54,545 bases of DNA, from the NCBI GenBank assembly GCA_034429215.1, contig DAOUGI010000003.1, positions 1 to 54,545 of the forward strand, in the 5' to 3' direction. Positions 23,102 to 31,514 of the stretch are shown one piece after another. The DNA is from JAFGOG01 sp034429215 (lineage in GTDB: Bacteria; Chloroflexota; Anaerolineae; JAAYZQ01). The notes below the pieces were generated by a model, which did no database searches, was not told the origin of the DNA, and saw only the letters and a program-made list of their open reading frames with translations. Both the position numbers and the translations under genes were made by a program. The first letter of the stretch is position 1. Each line of letters begins with the position of its first letter.

Positions 23102-24055
23102 TTGGACATATCAGTCGTCGTACCGGTGCTAAACGAAGAGGAAAGTATCCCCAACCTTCACCAGCGCCTCTCCGAGGCGCTGCAGCTTACCGGGCGCAGC
23201 TACGAGATCATCATCATCGACGATGGCAGCACCGACCGCAGTTTCGAGATCCTCCGCAACCTACAAGCTGAGGACGAGCGCCTGCGGGTGGTGCGCTTTC
23301 GGCGCAACTATGGCCAGACGGCCGCTTTTGCCGCCGGGTTTGACCGGGCGCAGGGCGACATTGTGATCACCATCGACGCCGACCTGCAAAACGACCCGGC
23401 CGACATCCCCGCCCTGTTGGCCAAGTTTGACGAGGGGTACGACGTGGTCAGCGGCTGGCGGGTCAATCGCCAGGACCGCTTCCTTGACCGGCGGCTGCCG
23501 TCGATCATCGCCAACGGCCTGATCCGTTGGGCGACCGGGGTGCGCATCCACGACTATGGCTGCTCACTGAAGGCCTACCGCCGCGAGGTGCTGGCCGACG
23601 TGCAGTTGTACGGCGAGCTGCATCGCTTTCTCCCGGCGCTGGCCCAGTCGGCCGGCGCCCGCGTCACCGAGATTCCGGTGAATCACTATCCCCGCCGCTT
23701 TGGCAAATCCAAGTATGGCCTGTCGCGCACACTCAAGGTCATGCTCGACATCCTGGTGGTCCGTTTCCTGATGAGCTTCTCCACCCGGCCGATCCACGTC
23801 TTTGGCTTGCTGGGGCTGTTGTCGCTCCTGGTCGGCGCGGTGCTGCTCATCTACCTGGCGGTGGTGCGGCTGTTGTTGTTGCAGCCGATTGCCGAACGGC
23901 CGCTGCTGTTGTTCGCCATCCTGCTGACGATGCTTGGGGTTCAGTTGGTGACCACCGGCCTGTTGGCCGAGCTGACCACCCGGACCTATTACGAAAGTTC
24001 GGGCAAGTCGATCTATACCGTGCGCGAAGAGCTGGGGAGCCCGGGGGACGGCTAA
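23102..24055 (+). CDS. Family 2 glycosyltransferase with C-terminal membrane helices (polyprenyl-phosphate sugar transferase type)
   Basis: 317 residues. The start is TTG at 23102 (LDISVVVPVLNEEES), with GGAGAGG five bases upstream; an ATG at 23051 is inside the -10 box and is excluded. GT-A motifs: VVVPVLNEEESIPNLHQ, IIIDDGSTDRSFEI, ITIDADLQNDPADIPAL (DxD-like), VSGWRVNRQDRF. Two C-terminal membrane segments lie about 225-300 (LLGLLSLLVGAVLLIYLAVV and LLLFAILLTMLGVQLVTTGL). This layout is that of dolichol/undecaprenyl-phosphate mannose or glucose transferases. It would load a sugar on a lipid carrier at the inner face of the membrane. First gene of a four-gene operon for surface glycan or glycolipid assembly; the next gene starts on its stop codon (TAATG). 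Confidence 0.9.
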   Translation: MDISVVVPVLNEEESIPNLHQRLSEALQLTGRSYEIIIIDDGSTDRSFEILRNLQAEDERLRVVRFRRNYGQTAAFAAGFDRAQGDIVITIDADLQNDPADIPALLAKFDEGYDVVSGWRVNRQDRFLDRRLPSIIANGLIRWATGVRIHDYGCSLKAYRREVLADVQLYGELHRFLPALAQSAGARVTEIPVNHYPRRFGKSKYGLSRTLKVMLDILVVRFLMSFSTRPIHVFGLLGLLSLLVGAVLLIYLAVVRLLLLQPIAERPLLLFAILLTMLGVQLVTTGLLAELTTRTYYESSGKSIYTVREELGSPGDG

Positions 24056-25266
24056 TGCGGGTAGAGGAGCCGCAGGCCGCCTACAAGGTCCTCATGATCG
24101 CTCCCACCCCCTTTTTCGCCGACCGGGGGTGTCACGTTCGCATCTATGAGGAGACGCGCGCTCTTCAGGCGCTGGGCTGCCACGTCGAGATCTGCACCTA
24201 CCACCTCGGCGACGACCGGCCCGGGCTGACCATCCATCGCACGCCGCGCATACCCTGGTACAACAAACTGGCGGCCGGCCCGTCGTGGCACAAGTTCTAT
24301 GTCGACGCATTGCTGCTGGTCAAGGCGTGGAGCGTTGCCCGGCGGTCCAGACCAGACGTGATCCACGGCCACCTGCACGAGGGTGCGGCGATCGGCTGGG
24401 CCGTCGGCCGGCTGCTGGGCGTGCCGGTGGTCGGCGATTTTCAGGGCAGTCTGTCGGGCGAGATGAAGGCCCACCGCTTTGCCGGCCAACATGCCTGGTT
24501 CTACCGTTTTGTGGCCCACAATGAGCGATGGATCGACCATCTGCCGCAGGTGGCCGTCGCCTCGTGCAGCGACATAGCCGGCGAGCTGGCCGAGCGGTTC
24601 GGCGTCCGCGACGTCATTCTGGCGCTCGATGGGGTGGACACGCAGATCTTTCACCCCGGCGCGGATGGCGGTGAGCTCAAGGCGTTGGTGCCGCCCGGCC
24701 GCCGGGCAATCGTCTACCTGGGCGTGCTGAGCGCTTATCAGGGAGTGGATCACCTCCTGGCGGCGATCCCCCAGGTGCTGGCCCGGGTGCCGGAGGCCTA
24801 CTTTCTGGTGATGGGCTATCCCAAGGAAGATTACTACAGAGAAATGGCCGCCGAGCTGGGCGTAGCCGAGCACGTGGCCTTTCCGGGACGGATCGATTAC
24901 CGCCAGGCCGCCCGTTACCTGGCGTTGGGTGAGGTGGCCGTCGGCCCCAAGTTGTCCGAGACCGAGTCGAACGGCAAGCTGTACAACTATATGGCCTGCG
25001 CCTTGCCTACCGTGGCCTTTGACACTCCGCCCAGCCGCGAGATCCTGGGCGACCTGGGTGTGTACGCCCCGCGCGGCGATTCGGCGGCCCTGGCCGAGGC
25101 GATCGCCCGCCTGTTGGAGGACCCACAGGGCAGCCGGCAGTTGGGCGCTCGACTGCGGCAGCGGGTAGTGGACTGTTTTTCCTGGGAGAAAACGGCCCGG
25201 CAGTTGTTAGGGGCGTATGGTCTCGCCGTTTCTCGCCAAGGGAGATCCCCTTCGGGGGAGAGGTGA
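24055..25266 (+). CDS. Family 4 glycosyltransferase (GT-B)
   Basis: 403 residues. N-terminal acceptor domain with MIAPTPFFADRGCHVRIYEE (glycine-rich loop), HGHLHEGAAIGWAVGRLLG and VVGDFQGSLSG; C-terminal donor domain with AIVYLGVLSAYQGVDHLL, MGYPKEDYYREMA and VGPKLSETESNGKLYNYMA (the E-x7-E-type donor site), then LPTVAFDTPPSREILGD. The start ATG overlaps the stop of the GT2 gene. Retaining sugar transfer to a lipid or glycan at the membrane is the likely role. The C-terminal residues SRQGRSPSGER come from a GC-rich hairpin (GATCCCCTTCGGGG) that also lies just before the next gene and may partly mask its ribosome-binding site. Confidence 0.88.
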   Translation: MRVEEPQAAYKVLMIAPTPFFADRGCHVRIYEETRALQALGCHVEICTYHLGDDRPGLTIHRTPRIPWYNKLAAGPSWHKFYVDALLLVKAWSVARRSRPDVIHGHLHEGAAIGWAVGRLLGVPVVGDFQGSLSGEMKAHRFAGQHAWFYRFVAHNERWIDHLPQVAVASCSDIAGELAERFGVRDVILALDGVDTQIFHPGADGGELKALVPPGRRAIVYLGVLSAYQGVDHLLAAIPQVLARVPEAYFLVMGYPKEDYYREMAAELGVAEHVAFPGRIDYRQAARYLALGEVAVGPKLSETESNGKLYNYMACALPTVAFDTPPSREILGDLGVYAPRGDSAALAEAIARLLEDPQGSRQLGARLRQRVVDCFSWEKTARQLLGAYGLAVSRQGRSPSGER

Positions 25267-25269
25267 CAG

Positions 25270-26256
25270 TTGGACGACCGTAGTACGGGGCAGCGCAGCT
25301 TGCCGCAGCCTAAGAAGCGGCGCAACCTGCTATCGAATATCCTCAAAATCGTCATCAGCCTGGGCGTGCTGGCGGTGATCATCAGCCAGGTGGACGTGGG
25401 CAAGACGTTGGAGCACCTGGCCCAGATGGACTGGCTTCCTTTCCTGGCAGCGATGGCTCTTTATATGGCCGGCATACTGGTGCGGGCTTATCGCTGGGGG
25501 GTGCTGGTCTGGGCGTTGGGCATCCCGGTGAGCTGGTGGCGGTTGGTCAAGCTCTATTTCGTCGGGGCCTTTTTCAGCCAGTTCCTGCCCACCGGGGTGG
25601 GCGGCGACGCCGTCAGGGTCTATGAGCTGGCCCACGACAGTCAGCAGACGGCATCTGTCATCAGCTCTGTCATTGTCGACCGCTTCCTCGGCCTCTTTTT
25701 CCTGTTCGCCATGGCGCTGGTAGCCCTGGCAGCCGGCTGGGAGATGGTGCCTTCTCAGGTGCGGATCTTGATCGCGGTCGTGTTTGCCGCCAGCGCGATC
25801 GGCGTCGCGCTGCTGCTGCAGCGCACCTGGATCGAACGGTGGGGCCGCCGGCTCAAGATAGACCGCCTGGTGGGGCGGATCAAGATCCTGCGTGAGCTGT
25901 ACGAGTCGGTCCACCTTTACGGGCCGGCAGCTTTGGTCAAGGCCTCGGCGGCCTCGATAGCCTTTAACTTGATGCTGATTTTCGCCTATTACCTGCTGGG
26001 CCTGGCTGTGGGCATCGATCAACCGTTGTGGATCTATTTCCTCTTTGTGCCGATCATCTCGGCCTTGCTGCTGGTCCCGTCTGTCGGCGGTTTCGGCGTC
26101 CGCGAAGGAGGGACCGTCCTGCTGTTCGCCCAGGTGGGGGTAGACAAGGCCCATGCGCTGGCGCTGGCGACCGCTTATGACATCGGCGTTCTGTTGACGG
26201 GCCTGGTCGGCGTGGTTATCTATATCATCCAAAGCATACGGGAGGCGCGCAAATGA
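25270..26256 (+). CDS. Lysylphosphatidylglycerol synthase TM-domain / UPF0104 integral membrane protein
   Basis: 328 residues, TTG start with GGGAGAGGTGAC just upstream. About eight membrane helices, for example LKIVISLGVLAVIISQ, FLAAMALYMAGILVRA, FLGLFFLFAMALVALAA, ILIAVVFAASAIGVALLL, YFLFVPIISALLLVP and VLLTGLVGVVIYII. Family fingerprints: FFSQFLPTGVGGDAVRVYEL and PSVGGFGVREGG. The soluble C-terminal transferase domain of true MprF is missing, so it belongs to the standalone family often found beside glycosyltransferases, thought to move lipids or lipid-linked sugars. The next gene overlaps its stop by ATGA. A flippase role in this operon is inference. Confidence 0.87.
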   Translation: MDDRSTGQRSLPQPKKRRNLLSNILKIVISLGVLAVIISQVDVGKTLEHLAQMDWLPFLAAMALYMAGILVRAYRWGVLVWALGIPVSWWRLVKLYFVGAFFSQFLPTGVGGDAVRVYELAHDSQQTASVISSVIVDRFLGLFFLFAMALVALAAGWEMVPSQVRILIAVVFAASAIGVALLLQRTWIERWGRRLKIDRLVGRIKILRELYESVHLYGPAALVKASAASIAFNLMLIFAYYLLGLAVGIDQPLWIYFLFVPIISALLLVPSVGGFGVREGGTVLLFAQVGVDKAHALALATAYDIGVLLTGLVGVVIYIIQSIREARK

Positions 26257-27200
26257 GTCAAGCTCTGGTAACCGGGGTGGCGGGCTTTATCGGTTCCAAC
26301 CTGGCAGGGCGGCTGTTGGCCGACGGCTGGCAGGTGACCGGCATCGACTGCTTTACCGACTATTACGCCCGTTCGGTCAAGGAGCGGAACCTGGCGGCGC
26401 TCAAGGCCCACCCCCGCTTTGCCTTTGTCGAAGCCGACCTGGTGACCGCAGGGGGTACCGACCTGGCTCCGCTGGTCAAAAGCGTCGATGTCGTGTTTCA
26501 CGAGGCAGGCCAGGCAGGGGTGCGGGCCAGTTGGGGCACCAGCTTTGAGGTCTATACCCACGACAACATACTTGCCACGCAGGCGATATTGGAGGCGGTC
26601 AAGGGCAGCGGCCTGCACCGCTTTGTCTATGCCTCGTCGAGCTCTATCTATGGCGACGTCGAGACGCTGCCGATCCGCGAGGACACGCTGCCCCATCCGG
26701 TGTCGCCCTACGGCGTGACCAAGCTGGCCGCCGAGCACCTGTGTAACCTCTACCGGGTCAACTGGGGCGTGCCGGCCGTCAGCCTGCGCTACTTTACCGT
26801 CTACGGCCCCCGCCAGCGGCCTGACATGGCTTTTCACAAGTTCATCCGGGCCATGCTGCACGACGAGCCGTTATCGCTCTACGGCGGCGGCGAGCAGACG
26901 CGCGACTTTACCTTCATCGACGACGTGGTCGAGGCGAACGTTCGCGCTGTGGATGCGCCACCCGGGGGCGTGTTCAACATCTCCGGCGGGTCGCGGGTGA
27001 CCGTGAACCAGGTCATCGCCACGCTGGAAGATCTGATCGGCCGGCCGGCCAGGCTGGATCGACAGGGCTGGCAGGCCGGCGACCAGCATCATACCTGGGC
27101 CGATGCGTCGGCTGCACGGCAGGTGCTGGGCTTTGCGCCCAAGGTGGCCCTGCGCGATGGGCTGGCCGCCGAGGTCGCCTGGTTGCGCGAATCTGTTTGA
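26253..27200 (+). CDS. NAD-dependent nucleotide-sugar epimerase/dehydratase (extended SDR)
   Basis: 315 residues. Rossmann motif VTGVAGFIGSNLAGRL (TGxxGFIG), then acidic ligand GIDCFTDYY that selects NAD. Catalytic triad: Ser in YASSSSIYGD and Tyr-Lys in SPYGVTKLAAEH. Downstream PRQRPDMAFHKFIRAML and FTFIDDVVEANVRA are typical of UDP-glucose/UDP-glucuronate 4-epimerase-like proteins. It probably prepares the nucleotide sugar used by the two glycosyltransferases. It overlaps the upstream membrane protein by four bases and ends the operon; the next gene has its own promoter. Exact sugar unknown. Confidence 0.9.
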   Translation: MSQALVTGVAGFIGSNLAGRLLADGWQVTGIDCFTDYYARSVKERNLAALKAHPRFAFVEADLVTAGGTDLAPLVKSVDVVFHEAGQAGVRASWGTSFEVYTHDNILATQAILEAVKGSGLHRFVYASSSSIYGDVETLPIREDTLPHPVSPYGVTKLAAEHLCNLYRVNWGVPAVSLRYFTVYGPRQRPDMAFHKFIRAMLHDEPLSLYGGGEQTRDFTFIDDVVEANVRAVDAPPGGVFNISGGSRVTVNQVIATLEDLIGRPARLDRQGWQAGDQHHTWADASAARQVLGFAPKVALRDGLAAEVAWLRESV

Positions 27201-27218
27201 CCCGTAGCCACAATCAGG

Positions 27219-27247
27219 TTGAATTTTGGCCGGCTGTGTGCTATACT
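27219..27247 (+). promoter_or_regulatory. Promoter of the pfp-guaB-RNA modification operon
   Basis: TTGAAT (27219-27224), 17 bases, TATACT (27242-27247). The leader to the PFK start is about 64 bases and shows no strong secondary structure by eye. Confidence 0.75.
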
Positions 27248-27317
27248 CAAGCATTGACGAGAATTAAATGACATCATAGGCGGCTCGCGTGCCGCCGTTT
27301 GTGGAGGTAATACAGAA

Positions 27318-28499
27318 ATGACTAGAGCAAAAAAACTGGGCATCCTGACCGGCGGCGGTGATGTGCCCGGCCTCAACGTGGCCATGAAAGCAGTAGTTGA
27401 ACGAGCCCACGAAGAAGGCTGGGAGACAATGGGCATCCGCAAAGGGTGGGGTGGGCTGCTGAACTGCAACCTGGACAGCCCTCATGGGCGCAAGAACCTG
27501 TTTACCCCTTTGAGCCCAAGCATCGTGCGCACCATCGACCGCAGCGGCGGCACCTTCCTGCACACCTCGCGCACCAACCCGCAGCGGGTCAAAGGGCCCG
27601 ATGTGCCCGAATTCCTGCAAGGGACCGCCGCACCCGTCGAAGGCGAAGGCAGCAAAGCCATTTATGACTTTACCGCTCACACCCTCAAGGTGCTGCAGGC
27701 TCTGGAGATCGACGCCCTGATCCCAATTGGCGGCGACGACACCCTGTCCTTTGCCGCGCGGCTGCACAACGAAGGCTTTCCGGTGGTGGCCATCCCCAAG
27801 ACGATGGACAACGACGTCTATGGCACCGATTATTGCATCGGGTTCTCCACGGCAGTAACGCGCAGCGTGGAGTTTATCACCTCCCTGCGCACACCCAGCG
27901 GCTCCCACGAGCGGATCGCGATCGTGGAGTTGTTTGGCCGCAACTCGGGCGAGACATCGCTCGTCTCGGCCTACCTGGCCGACGTCGACCGGGCCATCAT
28001 CTCCGAGGTGCCTTTTGACATGGAAAAGCTGGCGATGTTGTTGGTCCAGGACAAGCATGCCAACCCCAGCGACTATTGCATCATGACTATTTCCGAAGGG
28101 GCACGGGAAGTGGAAGGCGACCTGATCCACTACGGTGGCGACGAGGACGCCTACGGCCACAAGAAACTGGGCGGCATTGGTGCCCTGGTCGGTGAAAAGC
28201 TGAAAAAACTGACCGGCGAGAACACCATCTATCAGCAGCTTGGTTACCTGATGCGCAGCGGCGCTCCCGACTCATTGGACCGTATGGTGGCGGTCAGCTA
28301 CGGGCTGCTGGCGATGGACCTGGTGGCCGGAGGGCGGTCGGGACGGATGGTGGCTCTGCGCGACGGGGTCTATACCCACGTCCCGCTCAACCGGGTCATC
28401 TCGGGCACCAAGCGGGTAGACGTGGACGAGATGTACGACGTCGAGCAGTATCGGCCCAAGATTGCCGACATGCTCGGCAAGCCGATGTTCCTGTACTAA
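27318..28499 (+). CDS. pfp: 6-phosphofructokinase, PPi-type by active-site residues
   Basis: 393 residues. N-terminal GILTGGGDVPGLN (phosphoryl-donor loop), then IGGDDTLSFAARL and AIPKTMDNDVYGTDYCIGF, IVELFGRNSGETSL, and the substrate arginines further on. In ATP-dependent enzymes the donor site reads GGDGS and PGTIDND; here the Gly is Asp and the second Gly is Lys. These two changes are the known mark of PPi-dependent phosphofructokinases. The enzyme would phosphorylate fructose-6-phosphate reversibly with pyrophosphate, so glycolysis and gluconeogenesis could share it. GGAGG lies ten bases before ATG. The stop is four bases before guaB, with which it is presumably co-transcribed. ATP use cannot be fully excluded without assay. 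Confidence 0.85.
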   Translation: MTRAKKLGILTGGGDVPGLNVAMKAVVERAHEEGWETMGIRKGWGGLLNCNLDSPHGRKNLFTPLSPSIVRTIDRSGGTFLHTSRTNPQRVKGPDVPEFLQGTAAPVEGEGSKAIYDFTAHTLKVLQALEIDALIPIGGDDTLSFAARLHNEGFPVVAIPKTMDNDVYGTDYCIGFSTAVTRSVEFITSLRTPSGSHERIAIVELFGRNSGETSLVSAYLADVDRAIISEVPFDMEKLAMLLVQDKHANPSDYCIMTISEGAREVEGDLIHYGGDEDAYGHKKLGGIGALVGEKLKKLTGENTIYQQLGYLMRSGAPDSLDRMVAVSYGLLAMDLVAGGRSGRMVALRDGVYTHVPLNRVISGTKRVDVDEMYDVEQYRPKIADMLGKPMFLY

Positions 28500-28503
28500 T
28501 TCC

Positions 28504-29964
28504 ATGAACGAAGCCTTGACCTTCGATGACGTGCTGTTGATGCCGGGCCGGTCGGCCGTGATGCCCGACCAGGTAGACCTTAGCGTCTCGCTGGCGCCGG
28601 GCATCCGGCTCAACATCCCGGTACTGTCGGCGGCCATGGACACGGTGACCGAGGCGCGGCTGGCCATCGCCCTGGCCCGGGAAGGCGGCGTCGGCGTGCT
28701 GCATCGCAACCTGACCGTCGAGCAGCAGGCCGAAGAGGCGGACAAGGTCAAGCGCAGCGAGTCGGGCATGATCGTCGACCCGATCACCCTGCCGCCCGAC
28801 GCCACCCTCGGCGACGCCGAGGCGATCATGGCCAAGTATCACATCTCTGGCGTGCCGATCACCCAGGACGGCAACAGGCTGGTGGGCATCCTCACCAACC
28901 GCGACGTGCGCTTTGTCACCGACATGACCATCCCGATCCACCAACTGATGACCCCTGCCGAGAGGTTGGTGACGGCGTCGGTGGGCACCACGCTCGACGA
29001 CGCGGTCGCTATCCTGCAACGGCATCGCATCGAAAAACTGCCGCTCGTCGACGAATCGGGCACGCTCAAGGGCCTGATTACCGTCAAGGACATCATGAAC
29101 AAGCGGGACTATCCCTACCGGGCGACCGACACCCAGGGCCGGCTGCTGTGCGGCGCGGCCATCGGCGTCGGCGACGCGGCCATGGCGCGGCTCGCGGCCC
29201 TGGCCAAGGGCCTCGACCTGGTAGTGATCGACACGGCCCACGGCCACTCGGAGGCCGTGCTGGATACGGTCGAGCGGGTCAAGTCGGCGTACCCGCACCT
29301 GCCCCTGGTCGCCGGAAACGTCGTGACCGCCGAGGGCACCCGCGATCTGATCTCCGCCGGCGCCGACGTAATCAAGGTAGGAGTGGGCGCCGGTTCGATC
29401 TGCACCACGCGGATCGTGACCGGCGTGGGCGCGCCGCAGATCACTGCCATCCGGGCCTGTGCCGAAGAGGCCCACCGCCGGGGGGCCACGATCATCGCCG
29501 ACGGCGGCATGCGTTACTCGGGCGACATCGTCAAGGCCCTGGCTGTTGGCGCCGATGCGGTGATGCTGGGCAGCCTGCTGGCCGGCCTGGACGAGTCGCC
29601 CGGCGAGACGATCATCTACGAAGGGCGCCGGTTCAAAGAGTACCGGGGAATGGGATCGCTGGGGGCGATGAAGGGCCTGGCCCGTGACCGCTATGGGCGC
29701 GGCCTGCGCGAAGGGAGCGGCAAGCACGTCCCGGAGGGGATCGAAGGCCGGGTGCCCTACAAGGGGCCGCTCGCCGATTTTGTGTTCCAGTTGATGGGCG
29801 GCCTGCGCTCTGGCATGGGCTATATCGGCGCCTGCACCCTGGCCGAGCTGTGCCAAAAAGCTCAGTTCGTGCGGATCACCAATGCAGGCCTGATCGAGAG
29901 CCATCCTCACAGCATATTCGTCACTCAAGAGGCGCCCAACTATCCGATGCACCCCGAGTCGTGA
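28504..29964 (+). CDS. guaB: IMP dehydrogenase
   Basis: 486 residues from MNEALTFDDVLLMPG, the usual opening. Two CBS domains about 95-205 (FVTDMTIPIHQLM, GLITVKDIMNK) are inserted in the (beta/alpha)8 barrel. Catalytic loop GAGSICTTRIVTGVGAPQ with C300; phosphate site ADGGMRYSGDI, LMGSLLAG-like loop, YRGMGSLGAM, and the flap with KHVPEGIEGRVPYKG. It oxidises IMP to XMP, the rate-limiting step in guanine nucleotide synthesis. No clear ribosome-binding site before the ATG; the four-base spacing from the PFK stop suggests coupled translation. The next gene overlaps its stop (GTGA). Confidence 0.97.
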   Translation: MNEALTFDDVLLMPGRSAVMPDQVDLSVSLAPGIRLNIPVLSAAMDTVTEARLAIALAREGGVGVLHRNLTVEQQAEEADKVKRSESGMIVDPITLPPDATLGDAEAIMAKYHISGVPITQDGNRLVGILTNRDVRFVTDMTIPIHQLMTPAERLVTASVGTTLDDAVAILQRHRIEKLPLVDESGTLKGLITVKDIMNKRDYPYRATDTQGRLLCGAAIGVGDAAMARLAALAKGLDLVVIDTAHGHSEAVLDTVERVKSAYPHLPLVAGNVVTAEGTRDLISAGADVIKVGVGAGSICTTRIVTGVGAPQITAIRACAEEAHRRGATIIADGGMRYSGDIVKALAVGADAVMLGSLLAGLDESPGETIIYEGRRFKEYRGMGSLGAMKGLARDRYGRGLREGSGKHVPEGIEGRVPYKGPLADFVFQLMGGLRSGMGYIGACTLAELCQKAQFVRITNAGLIESHPHSIFVTQEAPNYPMHPES

Positions 29965-30794
29965 CCGAGCCGATTCTGGACCAGGTCGTCTCTGCGGTGG
30001 CCTCGTCAAAAAAGTACGGGACCATATGCCCAGACACCATCCGCCGCATCGCTGGGCGCGAGCTTGCGGCAGAGCCTCACGCCGGCGTCAAAACCCTCGT
30101 CAAGGCGACCAAGCGCGGGCTGCACCAGATCTACGGCGCTTTTGACCAGTCCCTGGACTATGAAGCTGCTTACCAACAGCTCGATGCCGCTTATCGCGCC
30201 GGGTCCAGGGCAGAGATCGAGGCAGCCTGCCGGCGCGCCCTGGCTTTGCACAGCTCGACCCGCGAGCGGCTGCCGATCCTCGACCGGTTCTACGCCCGGA
30301 TCTTTGAGCTAACCGGCCGGCCGGACTCGATCCTGGATCTGGGCTGCGGCCTGAACCCGGTGACCTTGCCCTGGATGGGGCTGGCTCCCGGCAGCCGCTA
30401 CACTGCCCTGGACATAGACGCGGCCGGCATCCGGTTCGTGAACCGCTACCTGCAACTGGCAGGATTTGAGCCGCTGGCCTGCCGGCGCGACATCCTGGCC
30501 CAGCCGCCAGCGGACCCGGCCGGCGTGGCCCTGCTGCTCAAGACAAGCTCTACCCTAGAGCGCCAGGAAGAGGGGGCCACGGTGCGCCTCGTGGAGGCGC
30601 TCCAGGCGCCGTTCGTAGTGGTTAGTTTTGCCGTCAAGAGCCTGGGTGGGTGGGACAAGGGCATGCCGGCCCACTACCGGCGTCAGTTCCAGGCAATGGT
30701 CGACGGCCGCCAGAAGCATGCGGCCCATGGCCGGCCCTGGCGCGTAGAGGAGCTGGCCTTTGACACCGAATTGGTCTTTGTGATAGAAAAGTAG
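29961..30794 (+). CDS. 16S rRNA m7G1405 methyltransferase family protein (ArmA/Rmt/Sgm-like)
   Basis: 277 residues, GTG start overlapping the guaB stop. The sequence shows many marks of the aminoglycoside-resistance 16S methyltransferases: SSKKYGTICPDTIRRIAG near residue 15, RGLHQIYGAF, ALALHSSTRERLPILDRFY, the SAM motif ILDLGCGLNPVTLPW, DIDAAG, LLLKTSSTLERQEEG, VVSFAVKSLGGWDKGMPAHY, and the C-terminal DTELVFVIEK. In ArmA, RmtB or Sgm the enzyme methylates N7 of G1405 in 16S helix 44 on assembled 30S subunits and gives high resistance to 4,6-disubstituted deoxystreptamines. Here the gene is not in a mobile or antibiotic context; it sits in a housekeeping operon, followed by an RsmI-like gene that would act on C1402, only a few bases away. 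A housekeeping or intrinsic resistance role is inferred. The N-terminal S12/h44-binding region appears full-length. Confidence 0.82.
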   Translation: MTEPILDQVVSAVASSKKYGTICPDTIRRIAGRELAAEPHAGVKTLVKATKRGLHQIYGAFDQSLDYEAAYQQLDAAYRAGSRAEIEAACRRALALHSSTRERLPILDRFYARIFELTGRPDSILDLGCGLNPVTLPWMGLAPGSRYTALDIDAAGIRFVNRYLQLAGFEPLACRRDILAQPPADPAGVALLLKTSSTLERQEEGATVRLVEALQAPFVVVSFAVKSLGGWDKGMPAHYRRQFQAMVDGRQKHAAHGRPWRVEELAFDTELVFVIEK

Positions 30795-30803
30795 GCAAAC
30801 CTC

Positions 30804-31514
30804 GTGGGTATCTTGTACATCGTCGGCACGCCGATCGGCAACCTGGAGGACATCAGCGCCCGGGCGCTGGACGTCCTGCGCCGGGTCGGCCTGATCGCGT
30901 CAGAGAACCCGCAGCGCACCCAACGCCTGCTGGCCCGCTACGACATCCACACCCCGATGGCCCGTTATACCGACGCCTACCAGCGCCAGAAAAAGCGCCG
31001 GATGGAGGTAGTGCTGGCCGCCTTGGAGCAGGGCGACGTGGCCCTGGTCTCCGAGGCCGGCATGCCCGGCCTGTCGGACCCCGGCTTTGAGCTGTTGCAG
31101 GCGGCCCTCGACCGGGGCGTAGAGGTCATCCCCATCCCCGGCCCGACCGCGCTCGGCGCTGCCCTGTCGGTGGCGGCGATGCCCGGCGAGCGCTTTGCCT
31201 TCCTCGGATTTCTGCCGCGCGCCGTGACCGCCCGCCGTGACCTGCTAGCAGAGTGGGTCGCCTTCCCCTACACCCTGGTGGCCTACGAGGCGCCCCACCG
31301 CCTAGTCGATACTCTGGCCGACGTGCAAGCCCTGTTCGGCGAGCGGGCCGTCGTCGTGTGTGGCGACCTGACCAAGCTGTACGAGGAGGTCCGCCGGGGC
31401 ACGGCAGCCGATCTGCTGGCCCATTTCCGCCGGCAACCACCGAGGGGAGAATACACGCTGGTCATTGCCGGCACAGGGCCGCCAGAAGCATGCGGCACAA
31501 GGAGCGAACCATGA
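30804..31514 (+). CDS. RsmI-like 16S rRNA C1402 2'-O-methyltransferase (divergent, short)
   Basis: 236 residues, GTG start. Tetrapyrrole-methylase fold: LYIVGTPIGNLEDISARAL, VALVSEAGMPGLSDPGFELL, VIPIPGPTALGAAL, FLGFLPRA, VAYEAPHRL, and KLYEEVRRGT. All positions follow RsmI, but several strict motifs have changed: the usual AAEDTRRT is ASENPQRT, and SDAGTPG is SEAGMPG. The C-terminal domain of about 50 residues of normal RsmI is absent. RsmI methylates the ribose of C1402 in the ribosomal decoding site. The changes suggest a paralogue with altered activity, or a degenerate enzyme. It overlaps the next gene by four bases (ATGA) and follows the m7G1405-type methyltransferase by nine bases. Confidence 0.75.
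   Translation: MGILYIVGTPIGNLEDISARALDVLRRVGLIASENPQRTQRLLARYDIHTPMARYTDAYQRQKKRRMEVVLAALEQGDVALVSEAGMPGLSDPGFELLQAALDRGVEVIPIPGPTALGAALSVAAMPGERFAFLGFLPRAVTARRDLLAEWVAFPYTLVAYEAPHRLVDTLADVQALFGERAVVVCGDLTKLYEEVRRGTAADLLAHFRRQPPRGEYTLVIAGTGPPEACGTRSEP

Noticed and set aside
28396..30009. Minus-strand open frame of 537 codons opposite guaB
   Set aside because: Shadow of IMP dehydrogenase; no ribosome-binding site or domain.
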